Origin: Virgibacillus litoralis
GTDB lineage: Bacteria > Bacillota > Bacilli > Bacillales > Amphibacillaceae
Assembly (NCBI RefSeq): GCF_017873675.1
Contig: NZ_JAGGKK010000008.1
Location: 1-64,000 of the forward strand
DNA length: 64,000 bases
Direction: 5' to 3'
Shown: positions 51,897 through 62,458 of the stretch, one piece after another
Layout of the letters: each line of letters starts with the position of its first letter
Numbering within the stretch: the first letter of the stretch is position 1
Notes under the pieces: generated by a model
The model's input: only the letters and a program-made list of their open reading frames with translations
The model's database searches: none
Told to the model about the DNA's origin: nothing
Program-made: the position numbers and the translations under genes

Positions 51897-52991
51897 TTAA
51901 TCCACAATAAATTTATCATTAATTTTCTCAATTCCTAAACCAGTGCCAACCCCTAACTCAATATCACTTTCCTTATATGTGATTCCGCCCTCGATTAAAT
52001 CTTCGGCAAGCATTAAAGGTGCATCAAAATCATATCGGTTTACATTAGGCTGACTTGCAGCAAAATGCGCAGCTGCGGTAATTCCAATTTTAGTTTCGAT
52101 CATGCTGCCAACCATACATTCAACCCCGTAAATATGGGCTAGTTTGGCAATCCTCAATGCTTCGTGAATGCCTCCTGCTTTCATAAGCTTAATGTTTATT
52201 AAGTCGGCAGCACCATTTTCCAGCACACGTTTTGCATCATGGATTGAAAAAACACTCTCATCAGCCATTATTGGTGTTTGGGTATTTTCCGTTACATATT
52301 TCAACCCCTCTACGTCATGTGCTTTAACCGGCTGTTCTACTAGCTCAACATCAAGACCGAGGTCCTCCATCTTCTGAATCGCACGAACAGCTTCTTTTGC
52401 ATGCCAGCCTTGATTTGCATCGAGGCGAATAAGCGCGTGACCTCCGATGCGTTTTCGAATTGCTTTGATACGTTCAATATCTTTCTCGATTTTATCCTTG
52501 CCGACTTTAACCTTTAATATGGAGAATCCGTCATGGATATATTGCTGTGCATCATCAGCCATTTCATCAGGTTCGTTTACACTGACTGTATAGTCCGTCT
52601 CTATTGTACTGGAATAGCCGCCAAGAAATTCGGACAGCGGCATACTGGCTTGTTGTGCAACGCAATCGTAAATCGCCATATCAACTGCTGCTTTAGCACT
52701 TGTGTTTCCAACAGCACTTTTATAAAGCCTTTCAAAGACCTGCTCACGGTTCCGTAATGATTCTCCAAGTAATAACGGTTTGAAAATTTTTGTGATCGCA
52801 TAGTTAATACTTGGTAAGCTATCGCCTGTTATGACATGTGTTGGCGGTGCTTCACCATAGCCAACGACACCGTTATCACAGGTTACTTTGACTACAACAG
52901 ACTCGGCAACAGTCACTGTTCGTAACGCAGTCTTAAACGGTTTATGTAATGGTATTGCTATTTGAAATGTTTCGATGTTTTGTATATTCAT
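51897..52991 (-). CDS. ykfB: L-Ala-D/L-Glu epimerase
   Basis: This 364-residue enolase-superfamily enzyme converts L-Ala-D-Glu to L-Ala-L-Glu. The catalytic KxK is in FSILKVKVGKD, metal ligands are in RLDANQGW, ELVEQPV and ADESVFS, and the second base lies in INIKLMKAGG. GGAGGAG precedes the ATG. Part of the murein-peptide recycling set. Confidence 0.93.
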   Translation of the reverse strand: MNIQNIETFQIAIPLHKPFKTALRTVTVAESVVVKVTCDNGVVGYGEAPPTHVITGDSLPSINYAITKIFKPLLLGESLRNREQVFERLYKSAVGNTSAKAAVDMAIYDCVAQQASMPLSEFLGGYSSTIETDYTVSVNEPDEMADDAQQYIHDGFSILKVKVGKDKIEKDIERIKAIRKRIGGHALIRLDANQGWHAKEAVRAIQKMEDLGLDVELVEQPVKAHDVEGLKYVTENTQTPIMADESVFSIHDAKRVLENGAADLINIKLMKAGGIHEALRIAKLAHIYGVECMVGSMIETKIGITAAAHFAASQPNVNRYDFDAPLMLAEDLIEGGITYKESDIELGVGTGLGIEKINDKFIVD

Positions 52992-53012
52992 AGATTTGAC
53001 TCCTCCAGTAAC

Positions 53013-53933
53013 TTACTTCACTCCTGCATCGACAGTGAGTGTTTTCTTAGCTGTAGACAATTTTGCCGATGTGCCAAGTGGTACTGAAAAATGCGGGAGG
53101 CAATGGCCAATTTTAAAGCCTGACATCACCGGACATTGAAGGTCGGCAAAATAATCATGAAAAACCTGTTCCAATGAGAGCGAGGGTTTTTCTTTTTTTG
53201 GTTCAGCTTCGGCAAAATCCCCAACAATAATTCCCGCTGCATCAGTAAGTTTTCCGGCAAGTTTTAACTGGTTCAGCATCGCATCAACTCGATACGGCTC
53301 CTCTCCTATATCTTCTAGTAACAGCAGTTTTCCTGTTGTATCAATTTCATATGCTGTACCTAACGTGCTAATCAGCAGGGACAGGTTTCCCCCAACTAAC
53401 GCGCCTGTTGCTTCGCCCGGGACAAGGACTTGCAGTGAGGAAATATCTTCTGTGTAGAATAGTTTCGCAGGTTTAAATAATTGCTGGATTAAGCGTGCGG
53501 ACAACGAATCAAAATCAGCATCCGCAATATCAGATGCAAGCATTGGACCATGAAACGTAACAAGGTCAATTGCTTGGCGAATCGTCGTATGTAAATAGGT
53601 TATGTCGCTATAGCCCCAAATGATTTTCGGATTTTGTTTAATTAGCTCGTAATCAATATCCTTGGCGATTCTCCCTGTACCATATCCACCTCTGGCAAAA
53701 ATAATTGCCTTAACACTAGTGTCAGCTATCATATCGTGAAAATCAGCTAACCGCTGTTCATCCGTTCCAGCCAAATAGCCGTGAACTTCATCAATATAAT
53801 TTCCCAGTCTGATGTTCAGGCCCATTTTTTCAAAAAAAGGAATAGCCCGATTCAAGCGTTTCATATCAGCTGGGCTTGCTGGTGCAATTACACCGATCGT
53901 ATCACCATAATATAAACGTTCTGGAAGTATCAT
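53013..53933 (-). CDS. ykfA: LD-carboxypeptidase-family (S66) protein
   Basis: A 306-residue S66 peptidase. The nucleophile region is IIFARGGYGTGRIAKDIDY, followed by WGYSDITYLHTTIRQ and VTFHGPMLASD; the C-terminal part has ILLLEDIGEEPYRVDAMLNQL. Family members remove D-Ala from murein tetrapeptides or hydrolyse related amides. First of the ykf genes; separated from dppE by a 300-bp repeat array. Confidence 0.9.
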   Translation of the reverse strand: MILPERLYYGDTIGVIAPASPADMKRLNRAIPFFEKMGLNIRLGNYIDEVHGYLAGTDEQRLADFHDMIADTSVKAIIFARGGYGTGRIAKDIDYELIKQNPKIIWGYSDITYLHTTIRQAIDLVTFHGPMLASDIADADFDSLSARLIQQLFKPAKLFYTEDISSLQVLVPGEATGALVGGNLSLLISTLGTAYEIDTTGKLLLLEDIGEEPYRVDAMLNQLKLAGKLTDAAGIIVGDFAEAEPKKEKPSLSLEQVFHDYFADLQCPVMSGFKIGHCLPHFSVPLGTSAKLSTAKKTLTVDAGVK

Positions 53934-54022
53934 TAGAATACCTCTTTCTATAGTCTAAATTTTAAAGTGGAAAGAAGGGGTGGCCCGGCATGAGCCATTC
54001 CTCCTTAACACTTAATAGATTG

Positions 54023-54326
54023 TCGCTCGAGTTTGGGTGCTTCTCGCTCGAGTTTTGCTGCTGTCGCTCGACTTTTGCTGCTCCTCGCTCGAGTTTGGGT
54101 GCTCCTCGCTCGACTTTTGCTGCTTCTCGCTCGACTTTTGCTGCTTCTCGCTCGACTTTTGCTGCTCCTCGCTCGAGTTTGGGTGCTTCTCGCTCGAGTT
54201 TGGGTGCTCCTCGCTCGAGTTTGGGTGCTGTCGCTCGACTTTTGCTGCTCCTCGCTCGAGTTTGGGTGCTCCTCGCTCGACTTTAGCTGCTTCTCGCTCG
54301 AGTTAGGAGCTTCGTCGCTCGAGTTT
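54023..54326. repeat. Array C: 15 repeats of 20-21 bp inside the dpp-ykf operon
   Basis: Units begin TCGCTCGA and come in two forms, GTTTGGGTGCT(T/C)C and CTTTTGCTGCT(T/C)C, mixed along 304 bp. It begins 19 bp after the dppE stop. CTCGAG is found in most first-form units. Six frames stay open by composition only; there is no start signal, so it is not coding. Confidence 0.92.
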
Positions 54327-54344
54327 CATGAAATAAGATGCAAT

Positions 54345-55988
54345 CTATTTCTTATCTGCCCATTTAAGTTCTAAATAACCTACTGGATGGCGCACAACTC
54401 CAGTCACGTCATCTTTATAGATAAACACTTGGTTATAATAATGAATTGGGAAAATAGGCATTTCTTCAGCTAGTAAGCTCTCCGCTTCATACATTAATCC
54501 CCAACGCTTTTCTTCATCTGTTTCTGTTTTAGCCTGTGAAATCAACTCGTCATATTTTTCGTTTGACCAGCCAGTACGGTTCATAGTTGAATCGGTAACA
54601 AAGCTTTCCAGGAAGTTTACCGGGTCGCCATAGTCAAATATGAATGAGCTACGTGACAGCTGGTGTTTCAATCCTTTTTGATCTTCAAGGAATACGTTCC
54701 ACTCAGTGTTCTCAAGTGTTACATCAACACCAAGGTTTTCAGTAAACATATCCTGTAGTGTTGCAGCGATCGCTTTGTGTGACTCACTTGTGTTATACGT
54801 TAATGTTACAGGTGGTAACTCGTCATAACCTTCTTCGGCCATACCTTCTTCTAGTAATTTCTTAGCTTGTTCAGGGTCAAAATTCACAAGATCACCATTG
54901 GCTTCACGGAATTCTTCGCCACTCGGTCCTGTAAACCCAGGTGATACAAAGCCTGTTGCCGCTTTTTCTTTATTTTTTGTTACATAGTCAACAATATCTT
55001 TCTGATTAACCGCTAATGCAAATGCTTTACGGATCTTAGCATTCTGGAACGGTTCTTCTGTCACATTAAAGCGGTAGAAATAAAGTCCAGCTTGTTCCTC
55101 GATAACCACATTATCGCCATCCAACAGCTCTTCAGCCATGTCTGGTGGAATATTTGTCATATCAAGCTCATTGCTTTCAAACATTTGGTACTCGGTATTT
55201 GTATCATTAACCATTGCCCAATGTACTTTATCCAATTTCACTGTATCTTTATCCCAATACTGATCGTTCTTTACCATAACCATTTCACTATCGTGTGACC
55301 ATGATTCCAGTTTGAATGGTCCGTTAGCTACAAATGTTTCTGCTTCTGAAAACCATTCTGGGCTTTCTTTTGCCACTTCAGCATTTACCGGGAAGAATGC
55401 TGGATTCGAAATAACTTGTAAAAAGAATCCTGTTGGTGCGGTTAGAGTTACTTCAAATGTTTTTTCATCTACTGCTTTTACCATGACATCATCAGCAGAT
55501 CCTTCACCACTGTTATATGCTTCGCCACCTTCGATAAAGTAGCCTAGGAATGCAGCAGGTGAACCAGTTTCAGGATTTAACAGTTGCTTCCATGCATAAA
55601 CAAAATCTTCTGCTGTTACAGGGTCCCCATTTGACCAGTTTGCATCCTCACGAAGATGGAATGTGTACGTTTTATCACCATTCGATTTTTCCCAATCCTC
55701 AGCCATTGCTGGTTGTGGGTTATCGTCTTTCCCTAAACGTGTTAAACCTTCCATCAGGTTGTTCAAGACATTCCATGAAACTGAGTCAAAACCAACTGGT
55801 GGATTTAATGATGTAGGTTCTTCCCCATTGTTCATGTACAATACTTTTTCTTCACTTTCTGCCCCTTCACTGTTGCTCTCTCCCTCATTACCTTCATTGC
55901 CTGAATCATCGCCACCCGAGCTTGTTGTACACGCAGCTAATGCGATAATCGTTAATACAGAAATAAATAATAAAAACCATTTCTTCAT
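54345..55988 (-). CDS. dppE: Dipeptide/murein-peptide-binding lipoprotein
   Basis: A 547-residue extracytoplasmic solute-binding protein (SBP_bac_5). Lipobox ALAACTTSSGG, then an acidic Ser/Glu linker and the folded domain, with LREDANWSNGDPVTAEDFVYAWKQLLNPETGS (by span) as the classic signature. It captures peptides for DppBCD. Fifth gene of the dpp order A-B-C-D-E. Confidence 0.93.
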   Translation of the reverse strand: MKKWFLLFISVLTIIALAACTTSSGGDDSGNEGNEGESNSEGAESEEKVLYMNNGEEPTSLNPPVGFDSVSWNVLNNLMEGLTRLGKDDNPQPAMAEDWEKSNGDKTYTFHLREDANWSNGDPVTAEDFVYAWKQLLNPETGSPAAFLGYFIEGGEAYNSGEGSADDVMVKAVDEKTFEVTLTAPTGFFLQVISNPAFFPVNAEVAKESPEWFSEAETFVANGPFKLESWSHDSEMVMVKNDQYWDKDTVKLDKVHWAMVNDTNTEYQMFESNELDMTNIPPDMAEELLDGDNVVIEEQAGLYFYRFNVTEEPFQNAKIRKAFALAVNQKDIVDYVTKNKEKAATGFVSPGFTGPSGEEFREANGDLVNFDPEQAKKLLEEGMAEEGYDELPPVTLTYNTSESHKAIAATLQDMFTENLGVDVTLENTEWNVFLEDQKGLKHQLSRSSFIFDYGDPVNFLESFVTDSTMNRTGWSNEKYDELISQAKTETDEEKRWGLMYEAESLLAEEMPIFPIHYYNQVFIYKDDVTGVVRHPVGYLELKWADKK

Positions 55989-56011
55989 AAGTTGTAACTC
56001 CCCTTTTGTTT

Positions 56012-57025
56012 TTATTTTGTTGCTGTACTTGCTAAAAGCTGTTTAGCCCGTTCATCCTGCAGCCAGCAGTCCACTTTGTGTGAGTCGCTGAGTTCAGTCT
56101 GATTCGGGTAAACTTTATCACACACCTCCATTGCAAATGGACATCTCGCTGTAAATGGACATCCTGCGGGAGGTGAGAATAAATCTGGTGGTGTTCCGTC
56201 AATCGGAATTAATTTTTCGCCTTGTAAATCTAGGCGTGGGACTGATTTAAGCAGCCCTTTTGTATATGGATGTTCTGGGTTGTAAAAAATTTCTCTCCTG
56301 CTGCCAACTTCAATTATTTTTCCAGCATACATAACGGCAATACGGTCAGCAATTTTGGCAACTACCCCAAGGTCATGGGTAATCAGAATAATGGAGACAC
56401 CCGTTTTTTTCTGAATTCTATCAAAGAGTTCCAGGATTTGCGCCTGAATCGTTACGTCGAGTGCTGTTGTAGGCTCGTCTGCTATAAGCAGTTCTGGTTC
56501 ACAAATAAGTGCCATTGCAATTACGATTCGCTGTCGCATGCCACCGCTAAATTGGTGGGGATATTGCTTTAGTCGTTCATCAGGATTTGGAATTCCTACT
56601 AAATCCATCATTTCAGTTGCTTTTGCCTTTGCATCAGTACTTGACGTATTATAATGTTGCCGTAACCCCTCAACAAGCTGTGTGCCAATTGTTAATGTTG
56701 GGTTTAATGCTGTCATGGGATCCTGAAAAATCATAGATATATCAAAGCCACGAATGGATCGCATTTCTTTTTCCGGAAGACTTGCTAAATCTGTTCCATT
56801 AAATGTAATAGTTCCGTTTGAAATTTTCCCTGGTGGATCTGGTATCAGGCGCATGATTGCATTTGACGTAACACTTTTTCCACAGCCTGACTCTCCAACG
56901 ATAGCTAATGTTTCTCCTTTATTTAAATGGAAATTCACCCCCCGGACAGCTTTGACAGTTCCTCCATAAGTGGAGAACGTAACGTGAAGATTGTTTACTT
57001 CGAGTATTTTTTCCATCTGTGTCAC
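56012..57025 (-). CDS. dppD: Dipeptide ABC ATPase
   Basis: A 337-residue OppD-type ATPase: Walker A GESGCGKSVTS, signature FSGGMRQRIVIAMAL, Walker B LLIADEPTTALD, and the Cys-containing CPFTARCPFAMEVC near the C-terminus. It begins directly after the dppC stop. Works with the ykfD ATPase as a possible heterodimer. Confidence 0.93.
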   Translation of the reverse strand: MTQMEKILEVNNLHVTFSTYGGTVKAVRGVNFHLNKGETLAIVGESGCGKSVTSNAIMRLIPDPPGKISNGTITFNGTDLASLPEKEMRSIRGFDISMIFQDPMTALNPTLTIGTQLVEGLRQHYNTSSTDAKAKATEMMDLVGIPNPDERLKQYPHQFSGGMRQRIVIAMALICEPELLIADEPTTALDVTIQAQILELFDRIQKKTGVSIILITHDLGVVAKIADRIAVMYAGKIIEVGSRREIFYNPEHPYTKGLLKSVPRLDLQGEKLIPIDGTPPDLFSPPAGCPFTARCPFAMEVCDKVYPNQTELSDSHKVDCWLQDERAKQLLASTATK

Positions 57026-57979
57026 CTACTTCCTCAGCTTCGGATCAAGTGCATCCTGAAGCCCATCGCCTAATACGTTAAATGCAAACATTGTAAATGA
57101 AATAAAGAATGCCGGGAAAAATAATGTCCACCAGTTACCGGACAATATTGCTCCTAATGAATCATTTGCCATAACACCCCAGCTTGCGAATGGTGTTTGA
57201 ATACCTAATCCCAGGAAACTTAAGAAAGCTTCTGCGAAAATTGCGGTTGGCACAGTTAATGTCATTTGAACAATAATCGGTCCCATCGTATTTGGCAGCA
57301 AATTTTTCCGAATGATTCGTTTTGTCTTTGTCCCAAATGATTTCGATGCGAGCACAAATTCATAGTTTTTAATTTGCAGAACCTGCCCCCGAACAATCCT
57401 GGCCATTCCAACCCATCCAGTTATCGTCAGTGCAAGGATAATCGTTGTTAGACTTGGTCCTAAAACTACTAACAGCAAAATAACTACTAATAAGTATGGA
57501 AGTCCATATAATACTTCGATAATACGCATCATGATGTTATCTGTACGTCCGCCTTTATAGCCAGATACACCGCCATAGATTACCCCGACAAAGAAGTCAA
57601 TAAGTGCCGCCATCAAGCCGACAAATAGCGAGATTCGTGCACCATACCATGTACGTGTAAATACATCCCGTCCAAGCGAGTCGGTACCGAACCAATGCGT
57701 GCCATTTGGTGGCTGAAATTGGTTCGGCAAGTTCTGTTCGCGTACCGAGAAAGGTGAGAGCATTGGACCGATTACTGCCATGATTCCTAGTAAAACAAGA
57801 AAAATAAGCCCTGCCATCGCTATTTTATTTTTCCGAAGTCGTTTCCAGGCATCCTGCCAATAGGAAAGCGATGGCCTGGAAACAGTTTCTGATGCCCCGT
57901 GGTCTTTTTCCTTCCACTTAAACCAGTCATCTGGTACGTCGGCAGGAGAATAGGTTTTTGATTCATCTGCTAGTTTCAT
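57026..57979 (-). CDS. dppC: Dipeptide ABC permease
   Basis: A 317-residue permease with an N-terminal cytoplasmic extension, six helices and the EAA-type loop GMARIVRGQVLQIKNYEFVLASKSFG. HWFGTDSLGRDVFTRTWYGAR is a family signature before the second helix. Pairs with DppB. One base separates it from dppB. Confidence 0.93.
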   Translation of the reverse strand: MKLADESKTYSPADVPDDWFKWKEKDHGASETVSRPSLSYWQDAWKRLRKNKIAMAGLIFLVLLGIMAVIGPMLSPFSVREQNLPNQFQPPNGTHWFGTDSLGRDVFTRTWYGARISLFVGLMAALIDFFVGVIYGGVSGYKGGRTDNIMMRIIEVLYGLPYLLVVILLLVVLGPSLTTIILALTITGWVGMARIVRGQVLQIKNYEFVLASKSFGTKTKRIIRKNLLPNTMGPIIVQMTLTVPTAIFAEAFLSFLGLGIQTPFASWGVMANDSLGAILSGNWWTLFFPAFFISFTMFAFNVLGDGLQDALDPKLRK

Positions 57980-57980
57980 A

Positions 57981-58913
57981 TTATTCTCCTCCCTTTTTGT
58001 GCATTTTGATTCTAGGGTCTAGTATTCCATAAGCAATATCTACTAAAAATAGTGTAAAGATAAGGAATGCACTATAGAAAACAGTTGTCCCCATAATTAC
58101 CGGGTAGTCCCGTTGATTAATACTCTCGATAAAATATTTTCCCATACCGGGGATTGCATAGATTTTTTCAATAACGAACGTTCCTGTCAGAATACCTGCT
58201 AGTAAGGTCCCCATAATCGTCACAACTGGCATAAGTGAATTTTTTAAGGCATGCTTTACAACGATTTTCCATGGTGACAACCCTTTTGCACGGGCCATTT
58301 TAATATAGTCCTGTGTCAGAACCTCAATCATCGTTGAACGTGTCAGACGGGCAATAATTGCCATAGGTCCTGTGGCTAATGCAACGACAGGCAATATCAT
58401 GTGACGAGGGCTTGCCCACGTTGCAGCTGGCAATATCCCTAAATATACTGCAAATGATTGAATGAATATTGTTGCCAGCACAAAGTTGGGAATTGAGATA
58501 CCAAGAACAGCTATACTCATCGCCAGATAGTCAATAATTCCATTATGTCGCAATGCTGCCAGAATCCCTAATAGTATTCCAGATATAACAGCAACCAATA
58601 TCGTCACCATACCAAGCTCAAATGATACAGGAAAGCCTCGGCTAAGGAGGTCATTTACCGTTTCAGTTGGCTGCTTAATTGATGGTCCGAAATCCAAGGT
58701 AACGATTGATTTTAAATAAAGCAAATATTGTATGTAATATGGTTCATCCAGATTATAGTGGGCCTCAAGGTTTGCCTGGACAACTTCATTCGTACCCCGT
58801 TCTTCGTTTAACGGTGAGCCGGGTATGGTTATCATTAGAACAAAAGTAAGCGTAACAATAATCCATAACGTTACTGCCATTATGGCAAATCGCTTTAAAA
58901 TATATCGTAGCAT
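57981..58913 (-). CDS. dppB: Dipeptide ABC permease
   Basis: A 310-residue permease with six helices. The N-terminal helix is RFAIMAVTLWIIVTLTFVLM, the EAA loop is MIEVLTQDYIKMARAKGLSPWKI, and the end is LVDIAYGILDPRI. It forms the membrane channel with DppC. Confidence 0.93.
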   Translation of the reverse strand: MLRYILKRFAIMAVTLWIIVTLTFVLMITIPGSPLNEERGTNEVVQANLEAHYNLDEPYYIQYLLYLKSIVTLDFGPSIKQPTETVNDLLSRGFPVSFELGMVTILVAVISGILLGILAALRHNGIIDYLAMSIAVLGISIPNFVLATIFIQSFAVYLGILPAATWASPRHMILPVVALATGPMAIIARLTRSTMIEVLTQDYIKMARAKGLSPWKIVVKHALKNSLMPVVTIMGTLLAGILTGTFVIEKIYAIPGMGKYFIESINQRDYPVIMGTTVFYSAFLIFTLFLVDIAYGILDPRIKMHKKGGE

Positions 58914-58925
58914 CTGTTTACACTC

Positions 58926-59750
58926 CTATGAAAAAGTTGTACGCATAGCGAGCTCTGTCATTACCAGCATAGCTTGATACGCTTCTAGAATATCTTTTGC
59001 TTGATACTTAACGATTGTAGTGCCTGGCGCTATTTCTGTTCCAGGCATAAGATTTGCCCATTCAGCCTGACCGTGGTTATTAAACTCAATTTCTAAGGTA
59101 GGATTTCCAGGTAGGGTTAACGGCATAACATTGTGCCGGTTATCCAATGCTTGCTTTACTTTATCGGTAAGTAGTTCCCCTGCCTTTTTAGGTGTTAGGC
59201 TTTTGACCGACGACCGTGAGATAGTCTCTTTTACTGCGGCGGTTGTAATGTTTGGAATTAGTTCCTCCGCTTCTTTGGCAGCTTGATCATCTCCAGCAAC
59301 CATTAAAATTGGAACACCGTAATGCCCTGCAAGATAGGCGTTTAATCCAAGCTCTCCAACTGGCATATCGTTAATATAGAAATTCCGTACTGCGTGAATC
59401 ATAGCATGTGACATTACACCATATTGACCTGCCCTAGCATGGTATCCGACAAACATTGCTCCTGCATAGCTATCATCTAATCCTTGCATCATAGAATAAG
59501 GTTTTACTTCTCCCGTAATTAATGACGCATCAGGATGCAGTTGTTCTATTAAAATATTATTCATTTTTGAGTGACTATCATTAATTAAGATTTCATCACA
59601 GCCATACTTATACGCAGTATCGATGACATAATTTGTTTCATCTGTCATAATTTTACGTCCGCGCTCATAGTTATGTTCTTTGTAGTCCACATATGTATAA
59701 TCAGGAAGTCCTGTTATTCCCTCCATGTCCACAGAAATGTATAATTTCAT
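58926..59750 (-). CDS. dppA: D-aminopeptidase DppA
   Basis: A 274-residue M55 peptidase. Zinc ligands are visible in SVDMEGITG (Asp8, Glu10), NDSHSKM, FVGYHARAG and the GELGLNAYLAGH segment. It acts on D-Ala-containing peptides. First gene of the operon. A strong-looking promoter with a possible CodY box lies upstream. Confidence 0.93.
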   Translation of the reverse strand: MKLYISVDMEGITGLPDYTYVDYKEHNYERGRKIMTDETNYVIDTAYKYGCDEILINDSHSKMNNILIEQLHPDASLITGEVKPYSMMQGLDDSYAGAMFVGYHARAGQYGVMSHAMIHAVRNFYINDMPVGELGLNAYLAGHYGVPILMVAGDDQAAKEAEELIPNITTAAVKETISRSSVKSLTPKKAGELLTDKVKQALDNRHNVMPLTLPGNPTLEIEFNNHGQAEWANLMPGTEIAPGTTIVKYQAKDILEAYQAMLVMTELAMRTTFS

Positions 59751-59775
59751 GATGTATACTCCTTTTTGAGTTCGT

Positions 59776-59815
59776 AATTTTCTTTCAATTTTACCATAGT
59801 AAAGCTAAAATACAA
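59776..59815 (-). promoter_or_regulatory. Promoter and possible CodY box of the dpp operon
   Basis: On the minus strand TTGTAT (59810-59815) and TAAAAT (59788-59793) have a 16-bp spacer. AATTTTCTTTCAATT at 59776-59790 (plus strand) overlaps the -10 and differs from the CodY consensus AATTTTCWGAAAATT at three positions. CodY represses dpp in B. subtilis, so the site is plausible. Confidence 0.45.
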
Positions 59816-59942
59816 TGATGAATTTGAAGGAAATTAATGTCTGTAATTTTTTTACTTCGAATACTCTGCACTAGCCAGACCCTAATAATGGGCGCCATAA
59901 CTGCAATTATGCCCTAAGGAAAAATGCCTATTTTTGTGCAAA

Positions 59943-59976
59943 AGAAAAAGCAGATGCCGGAAAACCCAACATCTGC
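59943..59976 (-). terminator. Terminator of murA
   Basis: On the minus strand GCAGATG and CATCTGC pair, followed by TTTTTC. Confidence 0.8.
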
Positions 59977-60012
59977 CTGTAATCTCATATTCTATTAATT
60001 CATTTTACTTAC

Positions 60013-61341
60013 CTAGGAAAGCTCAGCAATAATTGATTCATTTTGTTTATCTACTTGTACAAAGGGATTAACAACATCACCGTTTTCATCTACACGTTCA
60101 ATATCTGCACCTAATGCAGCTAATTTTCCAGCGAAATCAACATAGCCACGATCAAGATGCTTTAATTCAGTTACACGTGTGAATCCTTCTGCACGTAGTC
60201 CAGCCAAAATTAGTGCTGCAGCCGCACGTAAATCAGATGCAGCAACTTCAGCACCTTGCAGATCAGATGGCCCCTCAATAATTACACTGCGGCCCTCTAT
60301 TTTCATTTTAGCATTCATGCGGCGAAATTCCTCCACATGCATAAAACGGTTCTCAAATACTGTTTCAGTTATAACACTAGTACCATATGCACTAAGCATT
60401 AATGACATCATCTGCGACTGCATATCAGTCGGAAAACCTGGATGTGGTAATGTCTTAATGTCAGTAGACTTTAATTTATCAGGTCCAATAACCCGAATAC
60501 CATTATCCTCTTCCAGAACGGTTACATCCATTTCTTGCAGTTTGGAAATAACAGAACGCAAATGCTCAGTTTCAGCATTTTCGATAAATACATTTCCACC
60601 AGTTATAGCTGCTGCGACCATAAATGTCCCAGCTTCTACACGGTCAGGAATAATCCCATGCTCCGTTCCATGAAGTTTTTCAACACCTTCAATACGGATC
60701 GTTTCTGTTCCAGCGCCTATTACTCTAGCGCCCATTTTGTTAAGGAAATTAGCTAAATCAACAATCTCAGGTTCTTTTGCGCAATTTTCTATTATAGTTT
60801 TGCCCTCAGCCAGTGCTGCAGCCATGACAATATTTTCTGTTGCACCAACACTCGGCATATCCAAATAGATTTTTGCACCGTGCAGACGTCCTTCTGCTTC
60901 CACTTCCACAAATCCGTTACCAACGTGTACCTTTGCACCCATAGCTTCAAAGCCTTTTAAATGTAAATCTATTGGCCTTGATCCAATCGCGCAGCCACCA
61001 GGCATTGCAACCTTCGCATGGCCATAACGAGCCAGTAGTGGCCCAAGAACAAGCACGGATGCACGCATTTTACGTACATATTCAAAAGGAGCTTCTGTTT
61101 TCAAGGGTTTTGTTGCATCTACGTTAATTGTATTATTTTCAAAATGTACGTTTGCATTCATATTTCGTAAAACTTCATTAATTGTATACACATCAGCTAA
61201 GTTAGGAACGTCGGTGATAATACTTTCACCTTCGCTTGCAAGAATACTTGCAGTGATTACAGGTAACACTGCATTTTTGGCACCTTCCACTTTAACAGTG
61301 CCATTCAGTTGATTCCCGCCTCGTACTATGATTTTTTCCAT
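60013..61341 (-). CDS. murA: UDP-N-acetylglucosamine 1-carboxyvinyltransferase
   Basis: A 442-residue enolpyruvyl transferase, first committed step of peptidoglycan synthesis. It starts [21 protein letters not shown] (by span) and carries the PEP-binding, fosfomycin-reactive Cys in [18 protein letters not shown] 61341 is preferred because GGAG lies 9 bp upstream; the ORF from 61371 overlaps the upstream gene. The order ywmB-murA-spoIID supports MurAA rather than the second MurA paralogue. Confidence 0.95.
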   Translation of the reverse strand: MEKIIVRGGNQLNGTVKVEGAKNAVLPVITASILASEGESIITDVPNLADVYTINEVLRNMNANVHFENNTINVDATKPLKTEAPFEYVRKMRASVLVLGPLLARYGHAKVAMPGGCAIGSRPIDLHLKGFEAMGAKVHVGNGFVEVEAEGRLHGAKIYLDMPSVGATENIVMAAALAEGKTIIENCAKEPEIVDLANFLNKMGARVIGAGTETIRIEGVEKLHGTEHGIIPDRVEAGTFMVAAAITGGNVFIENAETEHLRSVISKLQEMDVTVLEEDNGIRVIGPDKLKSTDIKTLPHPGFPTDMQSQMMSLMLSAYGTSVITETVFENRFMHVEEFRRMNAKMKIEGRSVIIEGPSDLQGAEVAASDLRAAAALILAGLRAEGFTRVTELKHLDRGYVDFAGKLAALGADIERVDENGDVVNPFVQVDKQNESIIAELS

Positions 61342-61375
61342 ATTCCAAATCTCCTTATGTTCCATTTTCACTATA

Positions 61376-62092
61376 TTAATATTCAGTAATCAGGATAGGT
61401 GTTCCTATCGTTAGTTTTGTTTTCCCATTTTCAATATCTTTAAACGCTAGTTGTAAGTTCATAGGCTTATCCATTATAGTGATTTTCTGGTCCCATAATG
61501 GTGTATACCCGTACACAACTTTATTTAACATTGAATTTTCTACTGTATCTGACTGTTCGTCTATATTCTGTAAGTTCAACGATTTCTTCATTCTTTTAAT
61601 AAAATAAACACTTCCAAGTTTACCACTTAATGTTGTTGTAAGACAAGCAAATTTTGTAGAATTATCAGTAAAAAAATCATTTTTTATCGATTTAACTTGT
61701 TTTAAATACTCTTTTTCGATAGATTTATTCCATGAACTTCCTTTAATTACCACAGTAAATTGAGCTTGATGCTTAGTGTTTTTAGGAATGACAACATTAT
61801 ACGTTTCGGAAAACTGATTATTTTTATAGATGTTCCCAAAAGAATATTTTATACTGTTTTCATCATCTTCGCTAGTGACCAATTGACTATTTTTGGTTTT
61901 AAGCTTTTCAATTAACAGCTTTACCTTATCCTTGCTCACTTGCTCTTTAATGATTACTTCCCAATCTTCAACTTCCATATCGCTTCCCACCAACGTTGAA
62001 GCCAATGCTGTCATTTCGTCCTGCTGCTTTTTGCTAACTGCAGCACCCGTTGTTAATAATAATATAATTACCATAAGTACAATCTTCTTCAT
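61376..62092 (-). CDS. ywmB: YwmB-like exported protein
   Basis: A 238-residue protein with a signal peptide ([19 protein letters not shown]). The mature part has two structural repeats of the YwmB/TATA-box-binding-protein-like fold known from structures. Sequence is diverged, but position between ywzB and murA is as in B. subtilis. Function unknown. Confidence 0.75.
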   Translation of the reverse strand: MKKIVLMVIILLLTTGAAVSKKQQDEMTALASTLVGSDMEVEDWEVIIKEQVSKDKVKLLIEKLKTKNSQLVTSEDDENSIKYSFGNIYKNNQFSETYNVVIPKNTKHQAQFTVVIKGSSWNKSIEKEYLKQVKSIKNDFFTDNSTKFACLTTTLSGKLGSVYFIKRMKKSLNLQNIDEQSDTVENSMLNKVVYGYTPLWDQKITIMDKPMNLQLAFKDIENGKTKLTIGTPILITEY

Positions 62093-62227
62093 TAAAAAAT
62101 CCCCCTTGCAAAACTATATAAATAGTATGAACAGGGAGATTACTTTAGATACCTTGAAAATCTAGTAAATTATCGACAAGATTTTCAGTATGATAGATTT
62201 ATTAATTTGTTTTTAATTAATGCTGTT

Positions 62228-62458
62228 TTAGAAAAGAAACATTAGATCTTGAGACCATTGAAGGAATTCCAAGAAGAACCTGCTTACTCCAGTCCCAATA
62301 ACTATTGTAATGAACATAATTAAAATTCTCGCTTCCGTTTCACGACCCTTCCTTATTAATGAATCGAAATTAACCGTCGTAACGACTCTCCAAGTAATAT
62401 ATATGAAGATTAAATGCGATATCATACTTATTAATGCTGTTAGTCCAATTGAAGACAT
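62228..62458 (-). CDS. ywzB: YwzB (DUF1146) membrane protein
   Basis: A 76-residue protein with two helices: LTALISMISHLIFIYITWRVV and ILIMFITIVIGTGVSRFFLEFL (by span). It keeps the DUF1146 middle VVTTVNFDSLIRKGRETEARIL. It follows atpC in Bacillus. Function unknown. Confidence 0.85.
   Translation of the reverse strand: MSSIGLTALISMISHLIFIYITWRVVTTVNFDSLIRKGRETEARILIMFITIVIGTGVSRFFLEFLQWSQDLMFLF

Noticed and set aside
53990-54374. Three plus-strand ORFs rich in Leu, Ser, Phe and Ala over array C
   Set aside because: Same repeat artefact; antisense to the operon and without start signals.
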